Assembly (NCBI GenBank): GCA_016840945.1
Contig: JAEORJ010000206.1
Span: forward strand, 1-15,105
Source of the DNA: Candidatus Gerdarchaeota archaeon
GTDB lineage: Archaea; Asgardarchaeota; Heimdallarchaeia; JABLTI01
Reading direction: 5' to 3'
DNA length: 15,105 nucleotides
Position 1 is the first letter of the stretch. Each line of letters begins with the position of its first letter. The notes below the pieces were generated by a model that was given only the letters and a program-made list of their open reading frames with translations, was not told the origin of the DNA and did not search any database. The translations under genes and the position numbers were made by a program. Shown here piece by piece: positions 1 through 6,293 of the stretch.

Positions 1-1
1 A

Positions 2-220
2 CACGTACCAAAAGGTTTTGCAGTTTTATCTCGATTAGTAAAAGATACAGGACTATCTTCAAAGGAAGAAATAATAATTACAGAAGATTTTGATGAGTAC
101 TCTCGAGAGGAATTAGGTTTACCACCAATACCAAAACTCAATACTAAAGCTATTACCCAAGCTTTAACAAATTTGGGATTTTTCGAAACTGAATGTAGTG
201 ACGAAAACAAGGAGAAATAA
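2..220 (+). CDS. hdrC: HdrC-like heterodisulfide reductase subunit, C-terminal end (partial)
   Basis: This is the last 72 codons of a gene that begins before the window, read in frame 2 and ending at TAA 218-220. The visible part has HVPKG near its left edge and then EELGLPPIPKLN. This resembles the tail of HdrC-type ferredoxin-like subunits, where a histidine-valine/proline segment after the last cluster motif is followed by a 'lglpp' stretch. The Fe-S cysteine motifs themselves lie outside the window, so the call rests on this tail and on position: the stop codon overlaps the ATG of an hdrB-like gene by one base (TAATG). In known systems HdrC carries two [4Fe-4S] clusters and relays electrons between HdrA and HdrB. 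Another 4Fe-4S dicluster protein of the same arrangement cannot be excluded. Confidence 0.6.
   Translation, partial: HVPKGFAVLSRLVKDTGLSSKEEIIITEDFDEYSREELGLPPIPKLNTKAITQALTNLGFFETECSDENKEK
209..214 (+). promoter_or_regulatory. Ribosome binding site of hdrB, inside the hdrC end
   Basis: AAGGAG lies within the last codons of the upstream gene, five bases before ATG 220. It supports coupled translation of the two Hdr-like subunits. Confidence 0.65.
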
Positions 221-1065
221 TGATGGAACCAGCGTTTTTAAATTTAGGATGTAAAGTGCCAACTTCAGAATATGCTTATGAATTATCGACAAGAGCATTA
301 ATTGAAGCCTTAGAAATACCCCTAGAAGTTCAAGTAGAGTATAATTGTTGTGGTTTTCCATTTATTTCAATTGACAAAACAGCTTGGCTTTATCTTGCAG
401 CAAGAAACATTGCATTAGCTGAAAAACAAAAGAAAAACATTGTTACAGTATGTAACGGCTGTTATCTATCTTTTAGGGAAGCAAAACAAGAATTAATCGA
501 AGATAAAAATCTTAGAAATAAAATAAATAAAGAACTCAAAAATGAAGGATTGAAATTCACTGGTAAATATAAAATTGTACATATTGTTGATGTGCTATAT
601 GAGTTTAAAGATAAAATAAAAGAGAAAATCGTTAAACCGTTTGAAAACAAGAAGATTGCTACGCATCTAGGTTGTCATGGAGAAGAGGAGCGAGGAGAAG
701 AAGAGTTGGGAGGAAGCCCTCGACTCGAAAAAATGATGGCCATAATGAGATTAATCGGAATAGAAACATCAGAGTATCCTTCCTTGCATGAATGTTGTGG
801 TGCGGGAGGAATTATTTCAGATAAAGATTTACCATTCAAATTAGCTGGCGATAAACTAATCGAACTCATGGACCTTGAATATGAGGGGCTAACCACTATC
901 TGCCCATTTTGCCAAAATCAATACGAGGCTAAGCAATCCGTCATTTCACAAATTAAAAAACATAAAATCAAATTCCCGGTGTATTATTTAACACAATTAA
1001 TTGGTATGGCTATTGGTTTAGATGATGAGAAACTTGGTTTACATCTTAATAAAATTAGACCTTGA
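220..1065 (+). CDS. hdrB: HdrB-like heterodisulfide reductase subunit B (two CCG domains)
   Basis: This 281-residue protein is full length for HdrB. Both cysteine-rich CCG domains are complete: C11, C43-C44, C78 and C81 (NCCGFP, CNGC) in the first, and C152, C192-C193, C228 and C231 (ECCGAGG, CPFC) in the second. In characterised HdrB these ten cysteines hold two noncubane [4Fe-4S] clusters where a disulfide such as CoM-S-S-CoB is reduced. The start has AAGGAG at 209-214, five bases before ATG 220 and eight before a second in-frame ATG at 223, so either could be used. It overlaps the HdrC-like gene by one base and is probably translationally coupled to it. Whether the substrate is CoM-CoB heterodisulfide or another disulfide cannot be told, as no methanogenesis gene is in view. 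A succinate dehydrogenase-type or glycolate oxidase-type CCG subunit is a less likely alternative. Confidence 0.85.
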   Translation: MMEPAFLNLGCKVPTSEYAYELSTRALIEALEIPLEVQVEYNCCGFPFISIDKTAWLYLAARNIALAEKQKKNIVTVCNGCYLSFREAKQELIEDKNLRNKINKELKNEGLKFTGKYKIVHIVDVLYEFKDKIKEKIVKPFENKKIATHLGCHGEEERGEEELGGSPRLEKMMAIMRLIGIETSEYPSLHECCGAGGIISDKDLPFKLAGDKLIELMDLEYEGLTTICPFCQNQYEAKQSVISQIKKHKIKFPVYYLTQLIGMAIGLDDEKLGLHLNKIRP

Positions 1066-1068
1066 AAG

Positions 1069-1079
1069 CCAATATTTTT
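1069..1079 (+). terminator. Candidate oligo-T terminator after hdrB, motif CCAATATTTTT
   Basis: CCAATATTTTT begins four bases after the hdrB stop codon, in the 22-base gap before a convergent gene. The same 11 bases follow two other genes here, at 5029-5039 (+) and 7852-7862 (-). Archaeal RNA polymerase terminates at oligo-T runs; the conserved CCAATA before the run is an observation, not a known signal. Confidence 0.5.
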
Positions 1080-1087
1080 ATTGTCTA

Positions 1088-1819
1088 TCAGATATAGTGA
1101 AAGATACCAGTTAATTTTGTGATTGTTGGATAAATGTCAGAAGATATTAAGGCGCTTCTTAAAGCTCCTCTTCGTTTTATTATGATTGATTTAATCCCAT
1201 GCTTTTGAGGGGCAATACCATCTGTATGTGGGTCATCACCAATATGAATTATTTCATCAGGTCTAAGTTTTGATTTCTCTAGTAATACTTGATAATTATC
1301 TATTTTTTTTATGCTAAATTTATCAACGGAAATAATATCATCAAAATATATTAGTAAGTTATCATTTGCTAACAACTCTATTATCCCATCTGAATGATTC
1401 CCTGAAATTACATATAACTTCAAATGACGATTTTTCAGCTCGGTAATCACATCTTTAACATCATTATACAAAACCTTTCTTTGTCTTATGTTTAATTGAT
1501 TTACCAACCATTTCTTAATCCGCTCAATATCCTCCTTATCGCCTTCCAATTGCAAATTATCAATGCGATAGTAATTATAATCCTTGATAAATTGTTGGCG
1601 TTCTTCTAAAGGCAATGAACCAAAACGAATAACTTTTTTAGCTAGATGATCAGGCATATTATTTCTAATGGTAATACAACTCTCTTTAAATTCCTCTGTA
1701 GAAATCATATAACCTTTCATTCGAAGAAGTCTTGGTATTAAAATATGGGTCTTTGGTGATACATAAGCTAAAGTATTATCAAAATCAAAACTTATGCATT
1801 TGATTTTATTATTTTGCAT
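1088..1819 (-). CDS. HAD-superfamily phosphatase-like hydrolase
   Basis: This 243-residue protein has the haloacid dehalogenase signature. Numbering from ATG 1819, motif I is DFDNT (D12 nucleophile, D14 acid/base), motif II is the serine in LYVISGN (S139), a lysine for motif III is among K171-K184, and motif IV is GDDPHTD (D195, D196, D200). The region between motifs I and II is helical and fits a C1-type cap. ATG 1819 is preferred to an in-frame TTG at 1825, because a weak GTGAG lies six bases before the ATG but directly abuts the TTG. The gene starts 30 bases after the SDR gene on the same strand and is probably co-transcribed with it. Such enzymes usually hydrolyse phosphomonoesters such as phosphoglycolate or sugar phosphates; the substrate is not evident. 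It converges on hdrB with 22 bases between the stops. Confidence 0.85.
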   Translation of the reverse strand: MQNNKIKCISFDFDNTLAYVSPKTHILIPRLLRMKGYMISTEEFKESCITIRNNMPDHLAKKVIRFGSLPLEERQQFIKDYNYYRIDNLQLEGDKEDIERIKKWLVNQLNIRQRKVLYNDVKDVITELKNRHLKLYVISGNHSDGIIELLANDNLLIYFDDIISVDKFSIKKIDNYQVLLEKSKLRPDEIIHIGDDPHTDGIAPQKHGIKSIIIKRRGALRSALISSDIYPTITKLTGIFHYI

Positions 1820-1849
1820 AAACAACTCACTTCAAGGAAATTCTAATAG

Positions 1850-2962
1850 TTAATTATTAGATTTTACTCCTCTTTTAGCTTTGGCATGAGCTCTCCTTTT
1901 GAATAAATACTTGCTTGGTTTCAATCTTTTTTTCTCAGGATCCATATGTTCTAAACAAGCGATTATAGTTTCTTTTGGAGTAATGGTAAATTCAAAACCA
2001 AGTTCCTTAATTTTATCTGATTTATAATGGTAACTTTTACCAATGTAATCCATTGCTACAGGTGAAAGTGCCATTTTGATTAATTTTACATTTGGAAAGA
2101 TTTTTTCAAGAAACATTAGAAAAGGTCTCATTATTTTAAAAAACCAATATTTAATAGATAATTTTGGATATCTTCTTGAATAATACTCAGCTATAGTATT
2201 CACCATCCCACGATAGGAGATAGATTCATTAGCAACATTGTATGCTTCACCCGAAATGTCTTTTTCTAAAATTGCTAGAAACACTTGAGCTCTTGCAACA
2301 TCATATGGAGATGTTATTGATACTAAATCCTTACCTCTGTTAACCATTTTTGGAATAAAGGTATATGACATAATATCAACTAATGTTGGTATAAACTGCT
2401 TATCGCCAGCGCCAATAATCGCCCCTAACCTGGTAATTATGAATTTTTTCTCTGGATAATCTCGAGTATATTCCTGTATAATATTTTCAGATATACGTTT
2501 TGTTACTGGATAAGGTTCACCTTCCAAAGGACCAAATTCACATTGTTCATCAATTAGGTATTCACTCTCTTTACCAAGAAAACCTGAATAAACAGCTATT
2601 GAACTTGTGTACACCAGTACTTTTGCTTGTGATTTCACAAAAGCATCCAAAATAATCCTAGTGCCTAAAACATTGGGAACATACATTTGTTCGTAGGTTT
2701 GATTTAACAAGCAATTAGCTGCAATATGAAAAACATAATCTACACCGTTCTTCATAGTTTGTACAATTATATCGCTATCTTGTAAATCACCTTTAACAAA
2801 AGTCACTCCTAATTCTTGTAACTCAGAAGCTATATCCGGATTCCTTACAAGACATAGAACATCCTTTGGTGTTTCAATTCCTAACTTCTTTTCTGAAATA
2901 ATATATTTTACAACATGGCTACCAACTTGGCCTGTTGCTCCAGTAACAAATACTTTTGACAT
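1850..2962 (-). CDS. Extended-SDR NAD(P)-dependent epimerase/dehydratase, 3beta-HSD-like
   Basis: This 370-residue protein begins at ATG 2962. The N-terminal Rossmann fold has the extended-SDR glycine motif TGATGQVG (G8, G11, G14), an acidic GDLQD turn near residue 60, and NVLGT near 97-101. The catalytic residues are visible: serine in YTSSIAVY (S120/S121) and YPVTK (Y151, K155). The C-terminal substrate domain, with a hydrophobic stretch around 272-290 and a 'SYHYKSDKIKELGF' segment near 320, is most like 3beta-hydroxysteroid dehydrogenase/dihydroflavonol reductase-type members rather than UDP-sugar epimerases. The last ~20 residues are strongly basic (KRRAHAKAKRG), which is unusual and could bind membrane or nucleic acid. 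It is the first gene of a likely two-gene unit with the HAD hydrolase. Two inverted repeats lie just upstream. The exact substrate cannot be assigned. Confidence 0.85.
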   Translation of the reverse strand: MSKVFVTGATGQVGSHVVKYIISEKKLGIETPKDVLCLVRNPDIASELQELGVTFVKGDLQDSDIIVQTMKNGVDYVFHIAANCLLNQTYEQMYVPNVLGTRIILDAFVKSQAKVLVYTSSIAVYSGFLGKESEYLIDEQCEFGPLEGEPYPVTKRISENIIQEYTRDYPEKKFIITRLGAIIGAGDKQFIPTLVDIMSYTFIPKMVNRGKDLVSITSPYDVARAQVFLAILEKDISGEAYNVANESISYRGMVNTIAEYYSRRYPKLSIKYWFFKIMRPFLMFLEKIFPNVKLIKMALSPVAMDYIGKSYHYKSDKIKELGFEFTITPKETIIACLEHMDPEKKRLKPSKYLFKRRAHAKAKRGVKSNN

Positions 2963-2990
2963 TGACTATCCATCGGTGATATTTTTTTGG

Positions 2991-3010
2991 TGTGAAATAT
3001 TATTTTCACA
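2991..3010. promoter_or_regulatory. Dyad TGTGAAA-N6-TTTCACA upstream of the SDR gene
   Basis: A perfect 7-base inverted repeat with a 6-base AT spacer ends 28 bases before the SDR gene's ATG (2962, minus strand). Its AT-rich centre could overlap a TATA box, in which case transcription would start about 12 bases before the ATG. This position suits a repressor operator. No regulator can be named. Confidence 0.4.
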
Positions 3011-3020
3011 TAGTTGATCT

Positions 3021-3044
3021 TCTGTAAAATTTGATCATTACAGA
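3021..3044. promoter_or_regulatory. Second dyad TCTGTAA-N10-TTACAGA upstream of the SDR gene
   Basis: A second perfect 7-base inverted repeat lies 10 bases upstream of the TGTGAAA dyad relative to the SDR gene; the dyad centres are about 32 bases apart (three helical turns). TTGATC occurs at 3014-3019 and again at 3031-3036. It may be an activator or second operator site, or an RNA hairpin downstream of the threonine aldolase stop. Confidence 0.35.
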
Positions 3045-3150
3045 GAGGATTGAAGTAATTTTTTATGAATTAATAATTCAATGGTTTATTAATTTTCTAT
3101 TTGAAATTAACCTTTAGTTAATATATTTGTAATGTAGAAACTAGTTTTAG

Positions 3151-4182
3151 TCATTTTCCAAATAATGTATGTATAGTTTCAATTACAAAATCAATATCTT
3201 CTTTTTCGATACCATAATGAGTTACTAATCTAAATGTTGTATCCCATCGACTACTAACAATAATATTATGTTTTGCTAATTCATTTTTAAATTTGATTCC
3301 ACCAATATTCAAACCTGTTATATCAATAAATAACATATTTGTTTGGCAATCTTGAGTTTTAATTCCTGGAATATCTGACAAGCCGAGTTTGAGTCTTTTA
3401 GCATTTTCATGATCTTCAGCAAGCCTATCTATCATTGAATCCAAAGCTACTATTCCTGGGGCAGCAATTATTCCTGCTTGCCTCATGCCACCACCAAGCA
3501 TTTTACGAACACGTAATGCACTTTCAATAAATTCAGATGAACCAGCAATAATAGAACCTATAGGACATGCCAATCCCTTGCTTAAACAAAACATCACTGA
3601 ATCAGTGTTTTTTAATAATTCAGAAGTAGAAATCTGTTGGGCAATTGCAGCATTAAAAATGCGCGCACCATCAACATGAACTTTGAGATTATGTTTTTTA
3701 GCAGTATTTGTTAAAGCATTAACTTGCTTGGGAGTCCAATATTTACCTCCTGCCATGTTGTGAGTGTTCTCAATACACACTAGTTTACTTATAGGATAAT
3801 GAACATCAAAACCTCTTACTGCTTTATCTAACATATCTGGTGTAATCAAATAACCATTTTCACCAGTTAAAGTTCGAATTTGTACTCCACCTATAACAGC
3901 TGCTGATGCAACTTCATGGAGAACTATATGAGCATTTTCCTCTAAAATTACCTCATCGCCTTTGTTTGTTTGGCCAACAACCCCACAGATATTTCCCATT
4001 GTGCCTGAGCAGACAAGTAAGGCAGCTTCTTTACCCAACATTTTTGCTGCTTTTTCTTGCAACTCATTTACAGTTGGGTCTTCTCCATAAACATCATCAC
4101 CAAGTTTAGCTTGTTGAATTGCGTCCATCATTTCCTCTGATGGGAGAGTTACCGTATCACTACGGAGATCTATTTTTTTCAT
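3151..4182 (-). CDS. ltaE: Low-specificity L-threonine aldolase (PLP-dependent, fold type I)
   Basis: This cytosolic enzyme cleaves threonine or allo-threonine to glycine and acetaldehyde and often accepts other beta-hydroxy amino acids. The 343-residue length and the opening KKIDLRSDTVTLP are diagnostic. Family landmarks follow in order: GDDVYGEDPT, the SGTMGN loop binding the PLP phosphate, the stacking histidine in EENAHI, ENTHNMAGG, the aspartate and arginine of HVDGARI, and the PLP lysine in CLSKGL (about K202), then GGGMRQAG. ATG 4182 places DLRSDT where the family normally starts; an in-frame GTG at 4191 would add three residues, and neither has a strong ribosome binding site. It is transcribed away from the TRASH-Lrp regulator, so regulation by that protein is possible. 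A TATA-like TTTTATAATA lies upstream. Confidence 0.95.
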   Translation of the reverse strand: MKKIDLRSDTVTLPSEEMMDAIQQAKLGDDVYGEDPTVNELQEKAAKMLGKEAALLVCSGTMGNICGVVGQTNKGDEVILEENAHIVLHEVASAAVIGGVQIRTLTGENGYLITPDMLDKAVRGFDVHYPISKLVCIENTHNMAGGKYWTPKQVNALTNTAKKHNLKVHVDGARIFNAAIAQQISTSELLKNTDSVMFCLSKGLACPIGSIIAGSSEFIESALRVRKMLGGGMRQAGIIAAPGIVALDSMIDRLAEDHENAKRLKLGLSDIPGIKTQDCQTNMLFIDITGLNIGGIKFKNELAKHNIIVSSRWDTTFRLVTHYGIEKEDIDFVIETIHTLFGK

Positions 4183-4244
4183 AGAATTCACGTTTCATTA
4201 ATTTGACATGTAATTTTAATAAATAAATTGAGCTTTTTATTATT

Positions 4245-4254
4245 TATTATAAAA
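4245..4254 (-). promoter_or_regulatory. Candidate TATA box of the threonine aldolase gene
   Basis: Read on the minus strand this is TTTTATAATA preceded by ACCC. It would set a transcription start near 4224, giving a leader of about 40 bases to ATG 4182. Archaeal TATA boxes sit about 26 bases before the start. Confidence 0.4.
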
Positions 4255-4297
4255 GGGTAAAAAGAAGAAAAACACTTTAAAGCGACCGAATGCTTAA

Positions 4298-4333
4298 AAT
4301 AACTTAAATATTATTATTGTAATTCGAGTTATT
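4298..4333. promoter_or_regulatory. Inverted repeat AATAACT-N22-AGTTATT flanking the Lrp core promoter
   Basis: Two perfect 7-base arms bracket the TATA-like box and the predicted transcription start of the Lrp gene, 29 bases centre to centre (close to three helical turns). Lrp-family proteins bind several dyadic half-sites on one face of DNA, so this is a candidate autoregulatory site. In AT-rich sequence chance is a real alternative. Confidence 0.3.
4303..4312 (+). promoter_or_regulatory. Candidate TATA box of the TRASH-Lrp gene
   Basis: CTTAAATATT fits the archaeal box A consensus and would place transcription start near 4334, about 23 bases before ATG 4357, leaving room for the GAGGG ribosome binding site at 4343-4347. 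Confidence 0.45.
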
Positions 4334-4356
4334 AATGAGAAAGAGGGCATAATAAT

Positions 4357-5013
4357 ATGCATAAATTAGATAAAACAGATTTAAGAATTTTAACAACTCT
4401 AATAGAAGATTCTAGAACAAGTTATGCTTCACTTGCTCGTGAGACAAATCTTACAATACCATCAATAAAAACAAGAATACAGAAATACACTGACACTGGT
4501 TTAATTGAGAAATTTACCATTGTTATAGATGAGAATATGATAATGCAAGGAACATCTATGACTTTTCTATTAAAAGTTAAACCAAGTGATCTTGATAAAA
4601 TTTCTAAAGACATTTACTTAAGTCCTTTTATTGCTAATATGACTATTACCTCTGGTCATTATAATTTAATAATAGTAACTCATCCAATGAGCGATAAAGA
4701 TAAATTAGATTTTATTAAAGAAATAAACTCATTACCAGGTGATTCAGTTTTAGAATTAGTCTCATCTATTAATCTCGAGACATTCATGTGTAAACCTGTA
4801 GAATTGCCAAAAACTCCTATTAATTTACAAATTCGATGTGATTATTGTCATAGAGAGTTTTCAGGAGAAGTTTTTTCAAAAGCAATTTTGGGTAGAAAAC
4901 GTTATTTCTGTAGTCCTATTTGTCAAGAGAAATATGAAGAACGGGCTAATAAATATATCAAAGGGGAATTATTTAGACATCCTGATGAGGAAGATAATGC
5001 GGAATCTAAATAG
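4357..5013 (+). CDS. Lrp/AsnC-family transcription regulator with C-terminal TRASH metal-binding domain
   Basis: This 218-residue protein has three parts. Residues 1-55 are the Lrp winged-helix DNA-binding region (LDKTDLRILTTLIEDSR, then ASLARETNLTIPSIKTRIQKY). Residues ~63-142 are an RAM/AsnC-type ligand and oligomerisation domain. Residues ~158-200 contain C161-x2-C164-x20-C185-x3-C189, matching the TRASH motif C-x19-22-C-x3-C. In archaea, Lrp proteins with this tail (for example Sulfolobus CopR/CopT) sense copper or other heavy metals. ATG 4357 has GAGGG nine bases upstream. It is divergent from threonine aldolase and no metal transporter or ATPase is nearby, so its target could be itself, the aldolase or a distant locus. 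CCAATATTTTTT follows the gene. Which metal is sensed cannot be told. Confidence 0.88.
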   Translation: MHKLDKTDLRILTTLIEDSRTSYASLARETNLTIPSIKTRIQKYTDTGLIEKFTIVIDENMIMQGTSMTFLLKVKPSDLDKISKDIYLSPFIANMTITSGHYNLIIVTHPMSDKDKLDFIKEINSLPGDSVLELVSSINLETFMCKPVELPKTPINLQIRCDYCHREFSGEVFSKAILGRKRYFCSPICQEKYEERANKYIKGELFRHPDEEDNAESK

Positions 5014-5027
5014 AATGAAATATTAGT

Positions 5028-5040
5028 CCCAATATTTTTT
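5028..5040 (+). terminator. Candidate oligo-T terminator after the Lrp gene, CCCAATATTTTTT
   Basis: A T6 run preceded by CCCAATA begins 15 bases after the Lrp stop codon and continues as CTTTT. It repeats the CCAATATTTTT motif found after hdrB and after the TPR gene. Confidence 0.5.
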
Positions 5041-5084
5041 CTTTTACGAATAATACTTAAGATAGTTGGTACTTTTAGTCATTA

Positions 5085-5090
5085 TAGGAG
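5085..5090 (+). promoter_or_regulatory. Ribosome binding site that fixes a TTG start at 5099
   Basis: TAGGAG is followed by an 8-base spacer and TTG 5099. It favours that start over an in-frame TTG at 5066, which would place this site inside the coding region and add an odd hydrophobic leader. Confidence 0.65.
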
Positions 5091-5098
5091 ATATCATA

Positions 5099-5818
5099 TT
5101 GGCAACTAATCATAAATTTGATGCTGTACTTTTTGATTTAGATGATACATTATTCAATAGCACTTTAATGTCAACTACTGCAAGAAAGAATGCCATAAGA
5201 GCAATAAAAGAAGCAGGTGTTGATTTAAATGAAGATGAAGCTTTTGAGTTATTAATGAAAATTGTAAAAGAATACGGCTCAAATTATAATGAACATTTTA
5301 ATCGTTTACTTGAAGAGCTAGGATATGAAGTTCATCCCAAATTGATAGCTGCTGCAATTGTTGCTTATCATAATACTAAATTAGCTTTACTCAGACCATT
5401 TCCAGGAGTAGTTTTAACATTGCTAACACTTATGAAATCAATGAAGGTTGGTCTTGTTTCTGATGGAATTAAAATTAAGCAATGGGAAAAATTAACTTTT
5501 TTAGGCATACAACATTTTTTTGATGTAGTTGTAATTAATGATTTACCAAGCAATTGGAAACCTGCAGAAACAGGTTATAAATTAGCTATGGAAAAATTAT
5601 CTCTTGAAAAAACTGAAAGGATCATCTTTGTTGGTAATAAAATCGATTCAGATATTGTTGGTTCTAACAGACTAGGCATGGTTTCAGTTTTATTTGATCA
5701 TATGAAAACTATTGATTTAACAACACTAAAAGATGATGAAAAACCAAATTTTGTTATTTATCGCATGAGTGAACTTGCAGAAATTGCAAGATTAAAACCT
5801 ATAAGTTGGCGTTTTTAA
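5099..5818 (+). CDS. HAD-superfamily hydrolase, subfamily IA-like, TTG start
   Basis: This 239-residue protein resembles the archaeal group of small HAD hydrolases with a helical C1 cap. Numbering from TTG 5099, motif I is DLDDTL (D13 nucleophile, D15), motif II is the serine in GLVSDG (S121), motif III is the lysine in WKPAETGYKLAME (K154), and motif IV is VGNKIDSDI. The usual motif IV reads GDxxxxD; here the first acidic residue is asparagine (N180) while D183 and D185 remain, so Mg2+ binding may differ. The TTG start is chosen because of the well-spaced TAGGAG and because the protein then opens directly into motif I. Its substrate is unknown. It follows the Lrp gene by 85 bases with an oligo-T run between, so it is probably a separate unit. 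It converges with the Cys-rich protein gene. Confidence 0.85.
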   Translation: MATNHKFDAVLFDLDDTLFNSTLMSTTARKNAIRAIKEAGVDLNEDEAFELLMKIVKEYGSNYNEHFNRLLEELGYEVHPKLIAAAIVAYHNTKLALLRPFPGVVLTLLTLMKSMKVGLVSDGIKIKQWEKLTFLGIQHFFDVVVINDLPSNWKPAETGYKLAMEKLSLEKTERIIFVGNKIDSDIVGSNRLGMVSVLFDHMKTIDLTTLKDDEKPNFVIYRMSELAEIARLKPISWRF

Positions 5819-5838
5819 GAGAAAATAAAAATGGTAAG

Positions 5839-5870
5839 AAGGTAGGAGGATTTTATCCCCCATTCACCTT
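5839..5870. terminator. Hairpin between convergent genes
   Basis: An outer AAGGT/ACCTT stem (5839-5843, 5866-5870) encloses GGAGGAT-TTT-ATCCCCC (5845-5861), which has one A/C mismatch. It lies between two convergent genes. No T-run follows on the plus strand; T-rich sequence follows on the minus strand. It may end or protect transcripts from either side. Confidence 0.35.
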
Positions 5871-5877
5871 TAATTAT

Positions 5878-5890
5878 AAAAAGAAAAAAA
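5878..5890 (-). terminator. Oligo-T terminator of the small Cys-rich protein gene
   Basis: On the minus strand T7-C-T5 lies about 14 bases after the TGA stop, a typical archaeal oligo-T termination signal. Confidence 0.55.
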
Positions 5891-5903
5891 TTTAGAATGG
5901 ATT

Positions 5904-6170
5904 TCATGCTTGACCAATGAATGGTTTTGCTTTTTGGCCGTCAGCACAAGTTGGTACTTCAGCTGTATTTCCACAGGTTTTATCTGCACAAACTAATTTG
6001 TCACCTTCGAGTTCCATTAGTTCTCCACAGCATCTTGGCCATTCAACTATCTTACCATCACTACATTTGAATACTAATTTCATTTCAGATTCTTGTGCTT
6101 TGGTATGTGTTTTCTTTAGGTTTACACCTTTTAGGTCTTCTTCTGATACTTGCATTTCTTTATCTGACAT
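5904..6170 (-). CDS. Small Cys-rich putative zinc-binding protein
   Basis: This 88-residue, soluble, charged protein belongs to no family I can name. It has six cysteines: C36, C47-C48 (PRCCGEL), C61 and C66 (CADKTC), and C75. The core CCGxLMELEGDKLVC resembles a one-sided zinc ribbon or rubredoxin/desulfoferrodoxin-type knuckle, but spacing is not that of a standard CxxC pair. The N-terminal ~30 residues are polar and probably flexible. ATG 6170 has GGTG ten bases upstream and a TATA-like ATTAAATAA at a suitable distance, and an oligo-T run follows the stop, so it looks like an independent transcript. An overlapping ORF on the other strand was judged a shadow because it is Ser/Phe-rich and lacks motifs. 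A metal-binding or redox role is inference. Confidence 0.7.
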   Translation of the reverse strand: MSDKEMQVSEEDLKGVNLKKTHTKAQESEMKLVFKCSDGKIVEWPRCCGELMELEGDKLVCADKTCGNTAEVPTCADGQKAKPFIGQA

Positions 6171-6210
6171 GGTAAAGATACACCATCCTTTTCTAGGTGT
6201 ATAAATGATA

Positions 6211-6221
6211 CTTATTTAATA
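6211..6221 (-). promoter_or_regulatory. Candidate TATA box of the Cys-rich protein gene
   Basis: On the minus strand this reads TATTAAATAAG, which would place transcription start near 6190 and give a leader of about 20 bases containing GGATGGTG before ATG 6170. Confidence 0.45.
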
Positions 6222-6293
6222 TTACGTTATTGGCATTTAGCATATAAATTTGATTCAATATACATATTTAGCTGAATTATTTTGCTACATTTC

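Noticed and set aside
2991..3010. Resemblance of TGTGA...TCACA to a bacterial CRP site
   Set aside because: The gap between TGTGA and TCACA is ten bases, not six, and the window is archaeal, so CRP is not expected. Kept only as an unnamed dyad.
5066..5098. Hydrophobic N-terminal extension of the HAD protein starting at TTG 5066
   Set aside because: It would place the TAGGAG site inside the coding region and add a leader with no counterpart in HAD proteins, which open directly into motif I.
5917..6204. 95-codon open frame opposite the Cys-rich gene
   Set aside because: Its product is Ser/Phe-rich without motifs. The minus-strand frame has a TATA box, a ribosome binding site, an oligo-T terminator and clustered cysteines.
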